64,000 bases of DNA, from contig NC_037600.1 of NCBI RefSeq assembly GCF_003073045.1, positions 10,218,758 through 10,282,757 of the forward strand, written 5' to 3'. This DNA comes from Pomacea canaliculata. Lineage: Eukaryota > Mollusca > Gastropoda > Architaenioglossa > Ampullariidae. The notes beneath the pieces are model-generated. The model was given only the letters and a program-made list of their open reading frames with translations, was not told the DNA's origin and did not search any database. Shown piece by piece: positions 1-11,224 of the stretch; positions within the stretch are counted from its first letter, which is position 1, and every line of letters begins with the position of its first letter. The position numbers were made by a program, and so were the translations under genes.

Positions 1-189
1 AGTGAGAGTAAGAGTGAAGGAAGGAGAGTTGCGTGACTTCAAGAAACGTTCGTCTGCTGATGATGTAAAAGGTTAAACTCGGAACATTTGTTTATCGTCC
101 TCGGTACGCTTCTCAAAACAAACAAAAAAAACAACAACTAACCAAACAACAACCAACCAAACAAATCAACAAACAAACCAACAAACAAA

Positions 190-420
190 CCAACAAGCAC
201 AACAAACATGTAATTTCTGTAGCGCATGCTCACGCTCGTGTAGAAGCATGCTATCCACGCTTGAGACAAGCACAAGACATGGACAACATACGAAGAACGG
301 AAGGATAAACAGTGCCAATAAGTAATAAAAGACAAATATAGAAGATGCAGAGAGGAATCCGGTAACAACAACCAGTAAGGACTGAGAGCTTGAATATTGG
401 AGCCAGATCTCTCCCTTCCT
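190..420 (-). mobile_element. Decayed LINE 3' end (remnant)
   Basis: On the minus strand this stretch matches the 3' part of the better preserved LINE end at 6840-7330. Both share GCATGCT, a CGCTT-GA/AA-GACAAGCACAAGACATG-like run, an ACATACGA block and CAGTGC(C/T)AA in the same order, with small indels between them. It has no intact reading frame; the open frames here are chance. The flanking 120-190 is an AAC/AAAC-rich tract that probably belongs to the element's tail. The family assignment follows the copy at 6840-7330. The boundaries are approximate. Confidence 0.45.
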
Positions 421-1746
421 CACTTATGTGATAGTTCAGAAATTCAAATAAGAATTTACAAGATCGTCTTTCTCTATGTACTATTAAAATGATTAAAAGG
501 ATTTTTAATATAAAACTAAGTACTCATAGCAAAGGAAGAGAGAAATTTGACAAGATTTTCTGCCATGAAGTGAGAAATTAGCTTCATAACCAAGAAAGCA
601 GGACAGTCTCTAACATTATCAAAATTATATTGTTGTTAATCTTAGCTGATGATTTCATATTTCTTGTCAGAATGAACTATCACGAAACTTCGCTAACCTG
701 ACCACTTTGTTAGCTGGACACCATCTGAATTTATTAATGCTCTGCTCTTGCCATGCATGCCATCAGACCACGATGCTAAACGTGAGCACAGCTCAGGACA
801 AACACTCATTCTCTCAACAAGAAGAAGGACCTTGGCCACTGTGTCCTTTCCCGTGTCTGTGCCATATGCTCCTCCAGGATGTCTGGTGGTGCCATCTAAC
901 GGTTACAAGCCTTGGGAAAACCCATACGACCTCGTCACCCACAGGGTATGTTGGCTTGGCATGCTGATGAAAGTTGACAAGCTTTTACTTGATAAAAAGG
1001 ACTTTTGGTACTAGAGTTATACTTGAATCTGTAAACAGTTTTCAACATTTATTCGTTTTTTATTGTTTATCTTTGGTTATTTAAATGGAGTTTTTTGTTT
1101 GCTTGTTTGTTTTGTTGGTTTTTGTGGTTTGTTTGGTTTTCTTTTTGTTTTTGTTTTTGTTTCGTTTTTTGTTGTTTTTTTGTTTTGTTTTATGTAAGAA
1201 CAATCTGAAGTTGATATGAAAATGTCTTTTTATCATTTTAATGGTTGTCGCCTACTGAATTTTGTCAGCGGAAATCACAGCCTGAAGCACACTTTTATGC
1301 ACTAAGTAGAGAGAAAAATAACACATGGTTAACACAACCAACTTAGCGTCCTTATATCCTGCAAGCAGCAGGCAGGCCATAGTCTCTCAGTATTAATATT
1401 CTAACAGTTCGTTATGTAAATACCTTATACCACATCAATGTACATGGATGACAATTTAGCAAACAGAGTGTAACAAATGTACGGATGATGTACCCTAAAT
1501 AAACAAGAGCAAAGCCTCTAAAGTGCTGGCAGGTCGATTCTGTGGCCTTTACAAAAATTGCAATGTCAATAATAAGCAAGAACTAAACAATTAAACCATT
1601 AATCAGCTCATCGAGATGTTTAACTGGTATATAGAGACGTTGAGAGTGCAGCTGCAACTTATTGCGACAATTGTCAAGCAGCTGTCCGTGTCAAAGCGAG
1701 CAGCTGCTTTGTGAGCCAAACAGATGAAACAAGCTTCAGTAAATGA
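421..1746. other. Noncoding stretch upstream of the GPCR
   Basis: No supported gene. It contains a G/T-rich low-complexity run (about 1085-1190, GTTTT/GTTTGTTT type). Short open frames at 707-1014 have no recognisable domain. The missing 5' exon of the GPCR, with its initiator ATG and promoter, probably lies here or just upstream, but I cannot place it. Confidence 0.5.
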
Positions 1747-2362
1747 CATATTATACCTGACAGACATGAAGTGTCCACGTGTGTTGAAGGTTGCCTTTTG
1801 GGTGAACAGGCTGAGTTCCTCTTTAAAGTCATCGTCAATGCCACTGCCACTCCGATTCTCTTCCTGTTTGGGTTTCCCGCCAACATCCTCAACGCCATCA
1901 TCTTCTATCGTCAAGGGGCTTCGAGAGAGGATAAACATGTGTTTATTCACTCTGTCTCTGGCTGACCTCGTGGCCTTGACAGCACAGTTTTTCCTCAACT
2001 TGGAACAGATGTACAGGGCCTTGTTCAACGTCCAGGCTGGGTATTTCAAGAAAACATTAATAGGTTAGTATAAAATGCCTTTCATCTTACTTCGCATATT
2101 TCTTGTATTAGATGTGTTTAGTATTACATAGGATGCAAGCGCACAGAGAGTGAGAACCCTGGGTTCTCAGTTAAAAGTTTGGTTCTTGAACATGTAAATC
2201 CTCTTTGGCTTACAAGGCTAGACTAGCTTGGCTAAATAAAATATCAGTTGTTGTCTCGGCGAGAAAAAGAACAACCAACCATCCATTGATAACACAAAAG
2301 ATGATTATGCAATTACTAACAGAACATCTAATTTATAAATTCTTCCATTATAGTAGTAGTAG

Positions 2363-2409
<47 letters not shown>

Positions 2410-3666
2410 GCTGTTAAAGTTATACTTGAAATGAGAAGCTTAATACTTATTTTGCTAAGTTACTATTTTATGCTCGTTGTACCACCTTCATCTCTCTCTC
2501 TCTGTCCTTTCTTTCTCTTACACACACACAACGAAACAAATAAACCAACGTACACATACACAAAACACAAAGAAATAAACATAAATCTCAAAGTTGTACA
2601 CATGCACCTGCTTACGTATCATAAGGGAAAGAAATGCAGTTTCAAGTCTTACCCTTCGAAATATTTACACATTTGGGAAGACTGAAAGAACAAATACCTC
2701 ATTTTAATTTATTTTTTTTTTTAAACTGTCAAAGGTCGAATAGCTGTGAACAAAAGGGAATCTATTCGTGGTGTCTCATGACAGGGTTCACAGGGTTCAT
2801 GTGGGTTTCTCAGTTCATCACGTGCATCATCGCGTGCGAGCGGTGTTTCTGCGTGTTCAGCCCCTTCAAGGCTCAGAAATACTTCAAGACCTCCACCATG
2901 GCCGCCGTCATCGGCGTGTCCAGCGTCCTTCTGGTGGGCGGCATCACCCTCATCGCCGGCCACAAACACACTTTTACCTGCGTCTTTGATCCGGTGACTA
3001 ACGAGACCGGCATGGCCAACAGCTATACCAGGTAGCCACCCTTCTTTCTTTTTTTGTCATCTTTCCTACTTATGATTGTTGATGTAGGGGTGTCAGAGGA
3101 AGAAATCAAATACCAGTTCAAAACCTTTAGTTACAGTTGAAAAGGTAATCCGTTTCGTATATTTTTGCAGTTTTTATTTGGATCACAAGTATGTATTTGA
3201 CATTATCGACGTCTTTATCTACGCTGTTATTTTCACCATCGCTCTCCTCTTCGTCATCATTATCACCTCTATCGTCACTGTCGTCAAACTGTACGAGGCG
3301 TCCCGGTGGCGACAACAGAACGGCATGGGGTTATCGTCGACGAGCAAGGAAACGAAGGACTCGTCGTCACGCCTCTCCATCAAAGAGGTGGCCATCACCA
3401 GGATGCTGCTGGCGTCGTCGCTGTTGTTCATCGTCTGCTTCTCGCCCGTCGTCTTGCTACAGCTCTCCATCTTCCTCGTGCCCCAGCTGAGCATGTCCGG
3501 GCGCTACTATAACCTTCTGTCCGTAATGTGGAGACTGGTTTCGGTCCTTCGTATGGTCAACTGCTCTCTGAACTTTATCATCTACTACCTCATGGGATCG
3601 CGCTTTCGCACAACACTTTGGGAACTTCTAGGTGTTACAAGTCGTCTTAAAGGAACAGGCAACTGA
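1747..3666 (+). CDS. Class A (rhodopsin-type) GPCR, mollusc chemosensory/peptide-receptor-like, 5' end unplaced
   Basis: Predicted seven-transmembrane receptor of the plasma membrane; ligand unknown. Exons: about 1747-2040 (TM1-TM2), 2735-3031 (TM3-TM4), 3171-3666 (TM5-TM7, stop TGA). The joins are GG|GTATTT to AAAG, and AG|GTAGCC to TTGCAG; both are phase 2 and keep the frame. Visible marks are RQGLRERINMCLFTLSLADL after TM1, ACERCFCVFSP at the end of TM3 (ERC in place of DRY), FIVCFSP in TM6, and NFIIYYLMGSRFR in TM7 (in place of NPxxY). The third intracellular loop is Ser/Lys rich. These variants recur in receptor families expanded in gastropods, so a chemosensory or neuropeptide role is inferred. 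Odd: TM1 and TM2 lie in different frames, explained by one extra G in the GGGG run at 1915-1918. No in-frame ATG precedes TM1, so an upstream exon is expected. A possible poly(A) signal AATAAA lies at 3857-3862. Confidence 0.75.
2350..2408. repeat. (TAG)n(GTT)n microsatellite in GPCR intron 1
   Basis: A short TAG run passes into about fifteen GTT units. It explains the poly-valine and poly-leucine open frames seen here, which are not genes. Confidence 0.9.
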
Positions 3667-3862
3667 GCAATTAAATTTCCCTTAAATATAGAAATTGAAT
3701 TATATCTGACCAACATATGACTACAGAGTTGCCAATACGTATGTCTTCGGTTCAAATAATCTTAAACGGGAAACACGTAACCTATTTGTCTATATGAGTC
3801 CGTTAAAAACGTTTTTATTAACTGGGCAAACAGCCAAGTCAGATCCAAGTTCAGAGAATAAA

Positions 3863-6777
3863 AATGAAAACGAATAAGAATTTTTATCAACGAATGCAAA
3901 ATGCCTGATTCCTACTAGATGCTCAGGAGATTAGTTGTTTTTTGTTTTGTTTTCTGTTTTTTTTTGGAAGTGGGGGGGAGGCGATAATTACTGAAGTAAA
4001 AGGTCTGCTTAATTTGGGGTCTTTGCTCCATGTAAAGGATAATAAATGTTCATAGATGAACTCTGAGAATAAGAGATGATGACAGCCAGTTAAAAATACT
4101 TTTGATGATGCACAAGTTATCAACAGTCGCTCACTTACACTTAAAGCCATCAAGACTTCCTGCTACCTCTTAAAGTGCAGCCTCCCCTCAAAAAAGCCAA
4201 AATTCAAGGTAAAAGATTGAAACAACTAGAATGTAAAACCTCATTAATATTAACTCAAACTCAAATTTCTACTTCATTTATTTAATGCGAAACTTTTCTT
4301 CAGAACCCTGGTGAAAATTGCAATTCGTAATACCCAAGACCAAATTTCTGCTATTTGCTCAGATTTAAAAATTAGTATCTTGTTGAGAAAAAAAAAATTA
4401 TTTATTCGAAAATAATTTTTCTTCCAAGTGGGTCTATAAAGTATCTAGAGGCAGTGAACCGTTTCAGCTGATAGCTTTCATTAATCTTCACTTGCAAGAA
4501 TAGTTAATAATTTTTTACCATAAAACATTATGATATAGTGTGTGATAAACATTGGTATTATTTTATTATTATTTGTTAGAACCAGCATTAATAGTAAAAT
4601 CAGAAGCAGAGGTCCGTTTTGGAGATGGGCAATAATTTGCAGTCTAATGGACAGTAAAGGACACTCATCATGCTAGTTGACCAACTTAAAAATCCTTTCA
4701 TACTGTGTTCTTGGATCTGGTTTAAGAAGAATCACTTAAAAAGACAAAGTTGTTTGTAACAACTTCAGCTTTAGCAGTAGAACCAGAAGCAGTATGATAA
4801 ATATTGGCATCTGACTTCAGGGAAAGAAGCCACAAGACTTGAATGAAAGTGACCTCACTCATGAAATACTTTTTTTTCCAAAGATAGAGCTTAGTTTCTG
4901 AGATTTTTAGAAGGAAAATGCATTTAATATAAAAATAACCGTTTATCTCTAAACTGATAAAAATATTTGACCATGCTAATTGGATGTTCTCAATAATAAT
5001 CATCATCATAATCATCATCATCAATCATCAATCATCAATCATCAATCATCAATCATCATCATCATCAATTACTGCTATTACAGGTATCATTCCCTAGTTA
5101 AAATTACTCCTACATACCTTCCCGACTTATTATTATTTCACACAGAGATTAATCAGCTGAATATATTGTGTATAAAACAAACTAATGTTCCTAAAACAAA
5201 GGCTGCAGAGTTAGGAAGATCGGCAGATGTAGAGGTGGCCATCAGAAATATGGTTTCCAGCCAACTCAAGGTCAGTTTTATCGGTGTGAAACCGCTTATA
5301 AATAATACAATAATATTGGAATGTTTTTCTTGCATTTATGTTGAAGAAAAGTTGCCTAGTACAATACATATGCACTACCAAATTAAAACAGTATGCCCAC
5401 TCTGAAAGAAGCATTAAATTTTAATCAATTAAAGAAATAAAATAAATTAACTCTGCTACTAATAACATGTGTGGTAAGTAATGCGATTTCCTTTTTCTCT
5501 TTATTTAAACAATATTTTTATGACACTATTCATCGATGCATTTTTTTACTGCCAAGTGTGCCATAACACTAAACTAATTTCTAGGCTTCAAAGTTGAATC
5601 TGTTTTACATTTCTTAAACCAAAAAAAAAATCTTTGCAATTGTGATAAAAAAGAATTATTCCTTCTTCTCCTCTTCGCGAATAATCTTCAATGACACAGT
5701 CAAGTATGTGATTGTCAATTTAATCCCAGTATACTCCTTTCATTATTTTAATATATAAGTTGTCGGGCTGTTACCATCTTAGCTTTATCAGATATTGTAA
5801 AAAGGTAACTATTATCGTTAGATTATTTTAAGAGTGTGAACTCACATTTATTGCAGGTGCTCTACTTTCCTAAAACGGAAAATGCTTACAGTTGTGATGA
5901 CAAATTACTTTTATTGTTAGATTTTAATACTTGACCGGTCATCATGCTGTATAGAGTTTTTAATTTGGTGTTTATACTGTTTTACACTATTTGCACACAA
6001 GATGATACGACTAGAGCTGATGTTTTTACATGGATTTAATAAATAAGTAAACAGTGCAAGTCTAATATATTCTTCTAATCTCGTAACATGCCAAAATGTT
6101 ATTCAAGACAAAGTCTAGAAAGCTAAAGTTATATATTTCGTGCAATAATTTGTTAAACCATATCTGACAGGCCACACGATGTAGGGGAGAGAAGCGCAGT
6201 TATTTTTTGTGTAAGCCTATTACGTAGTTATCTATCCTAACTGCGCAAACTAGAAATATTAACAGTTGTACATAATAAAACTAGTCCGCGACTGTCTAAA
6301 TAACAAATAAACTGCTGAATCGTGTTACTCAACATTACAATATCATATTTTGAAACAGATGGGCAGCACGTTCAGTAAACACAGAGTTTATTGTGATAAA
6401 ATAGATAAACTGTTTCCTGTGGGTATTATTTATTATTCTCACGATAATATCAGTACCACAGACCACGCTTACCACACACGCTAACCCTTGATAACTTTCA
6501 AACTGTACTCACTGCAAAAGTGAGGGTGGGCAGTTCCGGTTCATGAAAATCCAGCAGCGAGGACTGTAGCCAGCCAACCGACAGCCAATGAGTTGCTTGT
6601 GGTCAAAGTTTGAATATTTAGCCTGAGAAATCTTCTGTAGAACAGATGTAGCAGTTGTACCTAGAAAAATGCTTAGTGCTGGTGCTACATGGAGCATGTA
6701 AAGATCAGTTACTCTTGTTAAAATATCATATTTGACCTTAGTACATTCCTGTAATAAAGTAGGTTTAGGACGTCAGT
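3863..6777. other. AT-rich intergenic DNA, no gene seen
   Basis: No open frame has a domain or convincing splice context. The only structured element is an ATC/ATA-type tandem tract at about 4996-5070. The rest is AT-rich unique-looking sequence. Confidence 0.5.
4996..5070. repeat. (ATC)n / ATCATCA-type microsatellite
   Basis: Tandem ATC units interspersed with an ATCAATC variant repeated about six times; intergenic. Confidence 0.85.
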
Positions 6778-6812
<35 letters not shown>

Positions 6813-6839
6813 GGTGGTGGTGGTGGTGGTGGTGGTGGT
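6778..6839. repeat. (GTT)n(GGT)n compound microsatellite
   Basis: About ten GTT units are followed by about ten GGT units. It directly abuts the 3' terminus of the minus-strand LINE remnant at 6840, so it probably grew from that element's simple-repeat tail. Confidence 0.85.
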
Positions 6840-7330
6840 TATAATAATAAATGCAAATTTGTAAAGTGCATACTCACACTCCTAACAAGCATGCTCTTAT
6901 AGCGCTTAAGAACAAAAATGAAACATGTACAGCATACGAGTGACAGGAAAACAAATAACATATGAACTATAAAAGAATAATCAACAGTGCTAACGTAGAA
7001 TAAAATCAAATACAAAAAACACAAAAATAAACCAAGAACAATAAAAGAAACAAGAATTGAGAGTAACATGAAGCAAAAGGAAGGGTGTGACAAAGGACTA
7101 GCATTATGGGAAAGGATGTTAGAGTCATGTTTACGGAAGAGGTGTGTTTTTGCAGCGCATGTTTAAAGGATTCAATAGTGGGTAGGTGGCGGATATGGCA
7201 AGGGAGAGAGTTTCATCGCTTCGCTGCACGATAACTAAACATCCTGTTGTTGTTGTGGGGACAGGAAGAGTAATGGCCCAAGAAAAGCAGACGAGGAACG
7301 GAGTTGTTTAGCTGGGATGTAAGGGAAGAT
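6840..7330 (-). mobile_element. LINE (CR1/L2-like) 3' end: RT C-terminus plus 3'UTR, degenerate
   Basis: Read on the minus strand, 7245-7130 gives a decayed version of the extreme C-terminus of CR1/L2/jockey-type reverse transcriptases: SYRAAKR, then NSLPCHIRHLP, then ESFKHAL. This corresponds to the usual 'WNSLP..IR....FK..LK..LF' ending, with the W replaced by a stop. Downstream (to 6840) is an AT-rich 3'UTR ending in an ATT/AAC-type tail. The same 3'UTR recurs at 190-420. The element is 5'-truncated, as LINE copies usually are, and is inactive. Confidence 0.6.
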
Positions 7331-8345
7331 TAGTTCAGAGAAATAATCAGGGCAGTATAATAATCATCACCAGTATAGCATTTAGTTTGCTCGTACCCGC
7401 GCACCTCTGTGTTTGTCTCTCTGTATTTGTGTCTGTGAGTGTCTATGTGCGTCTGTATGTGTGTCTGTGTATCTGTTTCTGTGTGTGTCTATGTCTATGT
7501 GCGTCTGTGTCTGTGTATCTCTGTGTGTGTCTGAAGTATTTCTGTGTGTTTCTATGTGTGTCGGTGTGTGTCTGTCCTGAAGAAAACATTATGAAAGCAT
7601 TTACTTATTTAAAAGCAATATCATTTAACATGGGAAAGGGCTTTCTGTGTTGCCAATTACTGATGGAGTTTTTGATCACCTATTTTTAGTGTAAACTGGT
7701 TTTAATGAGATGAATGATAAAAAAGTTTTTTTTCATATTATATCGACCTATAACAATATATAATTAAATTGTACTGATAATTGGATCTTCAAGTTTTAAA
7801 AAAAATGTTTCTTCCTTATGACAAATATTTAACTGTTGGTTGTTATTTGTTTCATTAATCAAGCCATGCATTACATAAATGTCACATGGAGTATTATTTA
7901 GTATTTATCATAAAAAAACAATGAAACGCTGCAAAGAGTCGCGCTGTCCCTGTTATAAAAAAACTTGCAGAACTGTTTTTAAATCAGGTGGCTGTCTATC
8001 AAAAAACAAGCAGAAATTATTCAAAAATATTAGTAAAGATCCATAAGAGAAACAAACAGTTTCAATCCCATAATTATTTATGGGATCTACCAGATAATGG
8101 TACAGTAATTGTCCTACATTCATTTGAGATGTATAATGGAAAATTTCATTGTTTATCAAAGAACGTAGATAACATGACTCGTATGACAGGCATATGAGCG
8201 TTTTGTGCTTTTTTATCATAATCTTTGTAAATAAAGAGTAATTCTAGGATTTATTTAGAACAATGATTACTGAAAACTGCAACTTTAATGCTGTTTTACC
8301 AGTAGTAGATAAACAACAGACTAAAGTGTCCACGACAGAGGATAA
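7331..8345. other. Intergenic, no gene seen; TGTGTC-rich tract
   Basis: 7405-7575 is a degenerate TGTGTCTGT/TATGTG low-complexity tract that produces a long cysteine/valine-rich spurious frame. Nothing else is supported. Confidence 0.6.
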
Positions 8346-8498
8346 ATTGTTACCAAGCTGCCACGCGAGGTCTTCTATGAAAACAATCACAACGACTACA
8401 TGCGCTACAATCCTTGTTTCACAAACTACGATGGCTTGGAAAACTCTCTCCTACAAACATGTAAGCCTGAAGACTGTAAATATTGGCCTATAAAATAA
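8346..8498 (+). other. Possible orphan terminal exon, unrecognised
   Basis: One frame reads LPREVFYENNHNDYMRYNP, then CFTNYDGLENSLLQT, then CKPEDCKYWPIK and TAA at 8496-8498. The composition (four Cys, many Asn/Tyr/Asp, few repeats) looks protein-like. An AG at 8356-8357 could be its acceptor. A GTAAGC at 8461 could instead be a donor after LLQT. I do not recognise a family, and no partner exon was found. It may be a relic or chance. Confidence 0.25.
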
Positions 8499-8950
8499 GT
8501 ATTTGATCTGTCGTCTTAAAATTGTAGCCCTTTACCTAGTAGGCAGATCTCTGGGTATTTACCAAGACTGATCTCTAACCCGGATTTTGCAATCGAATAT
8601 CATTGTTTTTACATTGCAGATAATATTTGTACATGCACAAAGATAATCTGTCTGTTGTTTTTCTTTCTTTCTTTCTCTCTGTCTCTTTCTCTCTTTTGCA
8701 CTCATCCACACACCTACACCCACTTTATACAAAAGCGTTACAGTCAGAAACTGCCACCTCTAACACATAATGATAACGAGTGTCGTCCTCTCTCACGAAG
8801 ACACCTTAATGATATATGATTCTGCTTTAGGAGAACCATAATAGTATGTAACCCGGATGCTCTGTACATAGTTCCATCTAAGCAGGATCTAAAAATCGAT
8901 TGGCTGAAGCGGAAATAGGACGAAAGCTACTGACGTCACTAGCCAGCGGG

Positions 8951-8958
8951 TATAAAAA
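8951..8958 (+). promoter_or_regulatory. TATA box of the C1q-domain gene
   Basis: TATAAAAA lies 94 bases upstream of the chosen ATG at 9045, which leaves room for a transcription start near 8980 and a short 5'UTR. A GACGTCAC (CRE-like) site lies about 20 bases upstream, near 8931-8938. The element is typical of an inducible gene; this is inference from spacing only. Confidence 0.6.
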
Positions 8959-9044
8959 TTAAGACAAGACTTCAGATGCAACGACCTCTCGTCTCCAGCT
9001 CTAGAACTGCCTGCCCTGTGACATTACAACTGCCAAGTGACAGA

Positions 9045-11224
9045 ATGGGTGACCTTTACAGACACGTCTGCATTCTGTCTTTCCTGTGGACAGTCTGTAT
9101 GTCTGTGGCCGTGCTTCTAAAGGGAGCTGCTGGACAGACTGTCTGTCCTCCTCAGTCTGGTTGCAGAAACGCTGCATCTTCTGTGGCAGCTCTAACCTTG
9201 GCCTTCGACTCTGTGTGTGCTGCCGTGGAAACCACCAACAGCGCCCTGGAAGCGAAGCTGGCGGCCATGGAACAAAAGCTGAAGACAATCGAAGACAGTC
9301 TGACAGCTTCCAAACGTCAAGGTAAGTATTTGTAATTAACATTTTTATTATTTTATCTTATCATGCTGCTGTCCATCCCCAGTGAAGTTTTTTCAATTCT
9401 AGAGAGACTGAAGAAGGCACTAGACAAGAGACTGAGACCAGAACAAGGAGGGTTTCGCCAGGATAGGTCATGCACTGACCACGTTGCCACCCTCCGTATT
9501 ATCATTGAGAAGTCTATTTAATGGCAATCTTCATTCTACATAACTTTTGTGAACTTCGAGAAGGCATTTAACAGTGTATACAGGGACGTCATCTGGAGGC
9601 TGATGATCCACTTTAGCATTCCACCTAAGCTCTTAAATATCATCCAAGGGCTGTACGAAGACTCGTCCTGCCAAGTTATTCACCATGGCAAACTCACTAA
9701 GCTTTTGTAGCGGAGACCGGCGTAAGACAAGGTTTCATATTATCACCTACAATCTTCCTGATGGTCATAGACTGGATTATGCGCACGACAACACAAGACA
9801 ACAACATCGGTATCCAGTGGACCTTCAACAAACAGTTAGAGGATCTGGACCTTGCAGATGACATCAGTCTTCTAACTCATCGGCAACAACATGCACAAAC
9901 CAAACTGAGTAAGCTAGCTGAGGAAGTAGAGAATACTGGCTTAAAGGTCAACAGAAAGAAGACCGCAGTGACGAGAATCAACAACAAGCAGGAACTCCCA
10001 ATCCAACTTTAATGAGAGAGCATCCTAGAAACAGACCGCTTCGCGTATCTGGGGAGCATTGTCAAAGAGGACGGTGGAGCGGATGATGACATCAAAAACA
10101 TCATCAACAAAGACAGTCATGCTTTCAACAGCCTACTCCCCATCTAGAACTCCCGAGCATTACCTTTTCGCATCTTCAACACTAATGTGAAGACAGTCCT
10201 ATTGCATGGTTCTGTAACGTGGAGAGTGACAAACACCATCAACCGCAAGCTCCAGACCTTTACTAACCGATGCCTACTCCATATCCTGGGAATAAGATGG
10301 CATGGAAAGATCTCCAACAGCAGCCTGTGGAAAAGAACCAACCAGAATGCCACTAGCCAAGACATCAAAAAGCACAAATGGGGCTGGGTAGGACACACCC
10401 TGCGCAAACCACCTGACACCAATGCCAAGCAGGCACTTGACTGGAATCCTCAGGGGAAGAGGAGAGTTGGGAGACCGAAGCAGACTTGGAAAAGAACTAG
10501 AGAAAAAGGCAAAGGACATCGGAACCATCTGGGCCCAACTGAAGGGGGGCTGCCCAAAACCGGGTCTGCTGGCGAGGTGTTGTTGCGGCTCTATGCTCCT
10601 CAAAGGAGCAACAAGGAATAAACTAACCCTCACCTCCTTTTCTGCTAATCGTTATTTTTCTACTGGTCTTCCTTCGCAACATCACCATACTCTCAGTCCT
10701 TGTAACCCGATTCCTCGTTGATTTTTCTATATTTGTCTTTTATCAGTAGTCAGTACTGCTGTTTATCATTCCGTCTTTCGTATGTATATATCCATTAATT
10801 ATTTTTACTTATTTTTCATTTTATCTCCAGTGGGGTTCACAACTGGATTTTCTCTCGATCCAGTGACCAACGTTTCAGCCGACGGCATTTATATATTCGA
10901 CAATGTTGCGACTAACGTTGGTGATGCTTACAACCCGCAGACTGGCATCTTCACAGCACCTGTTGCTGGTCTCTACACCCTCCACCTGCGAGTCATGGCC
11001 ACGACCAGCCCGGGATTCACAATGCTCAAAGTCGAGACGACCGGGGGAGAACTGGCGCGGTATGGGTCAAAGGAGCCCCCGACCGTGATGACCAGATCTC
11101 CGCCATGGTAGTGACCTTAATGAGTCGAGGGCAACAGGCTTGGGTCCGATACGTGGGAGGAGCCACACAAATCAGAGGTCATCCCTGGACCGTATTTAGC
11201 GGATTTCTCGTTGAAGCTCAGTAA
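9045..11224 (+). CDS. Secreted C1q-domain-containing protein (C1qDC)
   Basis: Predicted secreted, trimer-forming recognition protein of the C1q/TNF superfamily; in molluscs such proteins commonly bind microbes or sugars. Exon 1 (9045-9321) encodes a signal peptide (hydrophobic core ILSFLWTVCMSVAVLL), then a Cys-containing linker (TVCPPQSGC) and a coiled coil (LEAKLAAMEQKLKTIEDSL) that would drive trimerisation. Donor CAAG|GTAAGT, phase 1. Exon 2 (10831-11224, acceptor TCTCCAG) encodes the gC1q domain: GFTTGFS, IYIFDNV..N.GDAYNPQTG, F.APVAGLYTLHL, then VWVKGAPDRDD, AMVVTLMSRGQQAWVR, GHPWTVFSGFLVEAQ and TAA. Odd: one base is apparently missing near 11060 (between GELAR and VWVKGA), so the raw frame stops at 11109. 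The downstream frame is well conserved, so this is either a very recent lesion or a sequence error. The ATG is placed by the signal peptide and the TATA box; upstream in-frame codons lack these. Confidence 0.82.
9395..10640 (+). mobile_element. Non-LTR retrotransposon (LINE) ORF2 remnant inside the C1q intron
   Basis: It lies in the same orientation as the host gene. The reverse-transcriptase part starts about 9403 (EQGGFRQDRSC), followed by a motif-A-like VNFEKAFNSVYRDVIW, then FLMVIDWIMR, and the catalytic ADD at 9854-9862 within LDLADDISLL. The C-terminal part at about 10050-10620 includes FAYLGSIVKEDGG, NRCLLHILGIRW and KWGWVGHTLRKP. It then reads DWNPQGKRRVGRPKQTW, with the final AALCSS-type tail in another frame. 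It is interrupted by several stops and frame changes and lacks the endonuclease half, so it is a dead 5'-truncated copy. The motifs resemble I-superfamily (Nimb/I-like) LINEs; the clade is uncertain. Confidence 0.8.

Noticed and set aside
707-1014. Two overlapping plus-strand frames (for example VSVPYAPPGCLVV..NGYKPWENPYDL followed by GTATGT)
   Set aside because: The peptide near a donor-like site looked mildly exon-like, but no acceptor, no partner and no recognised domain were found.
7387-7689. 100-residue Cys/Val-rich frame
   Set aside because: Low-complexity TGTGTCTGT tract.
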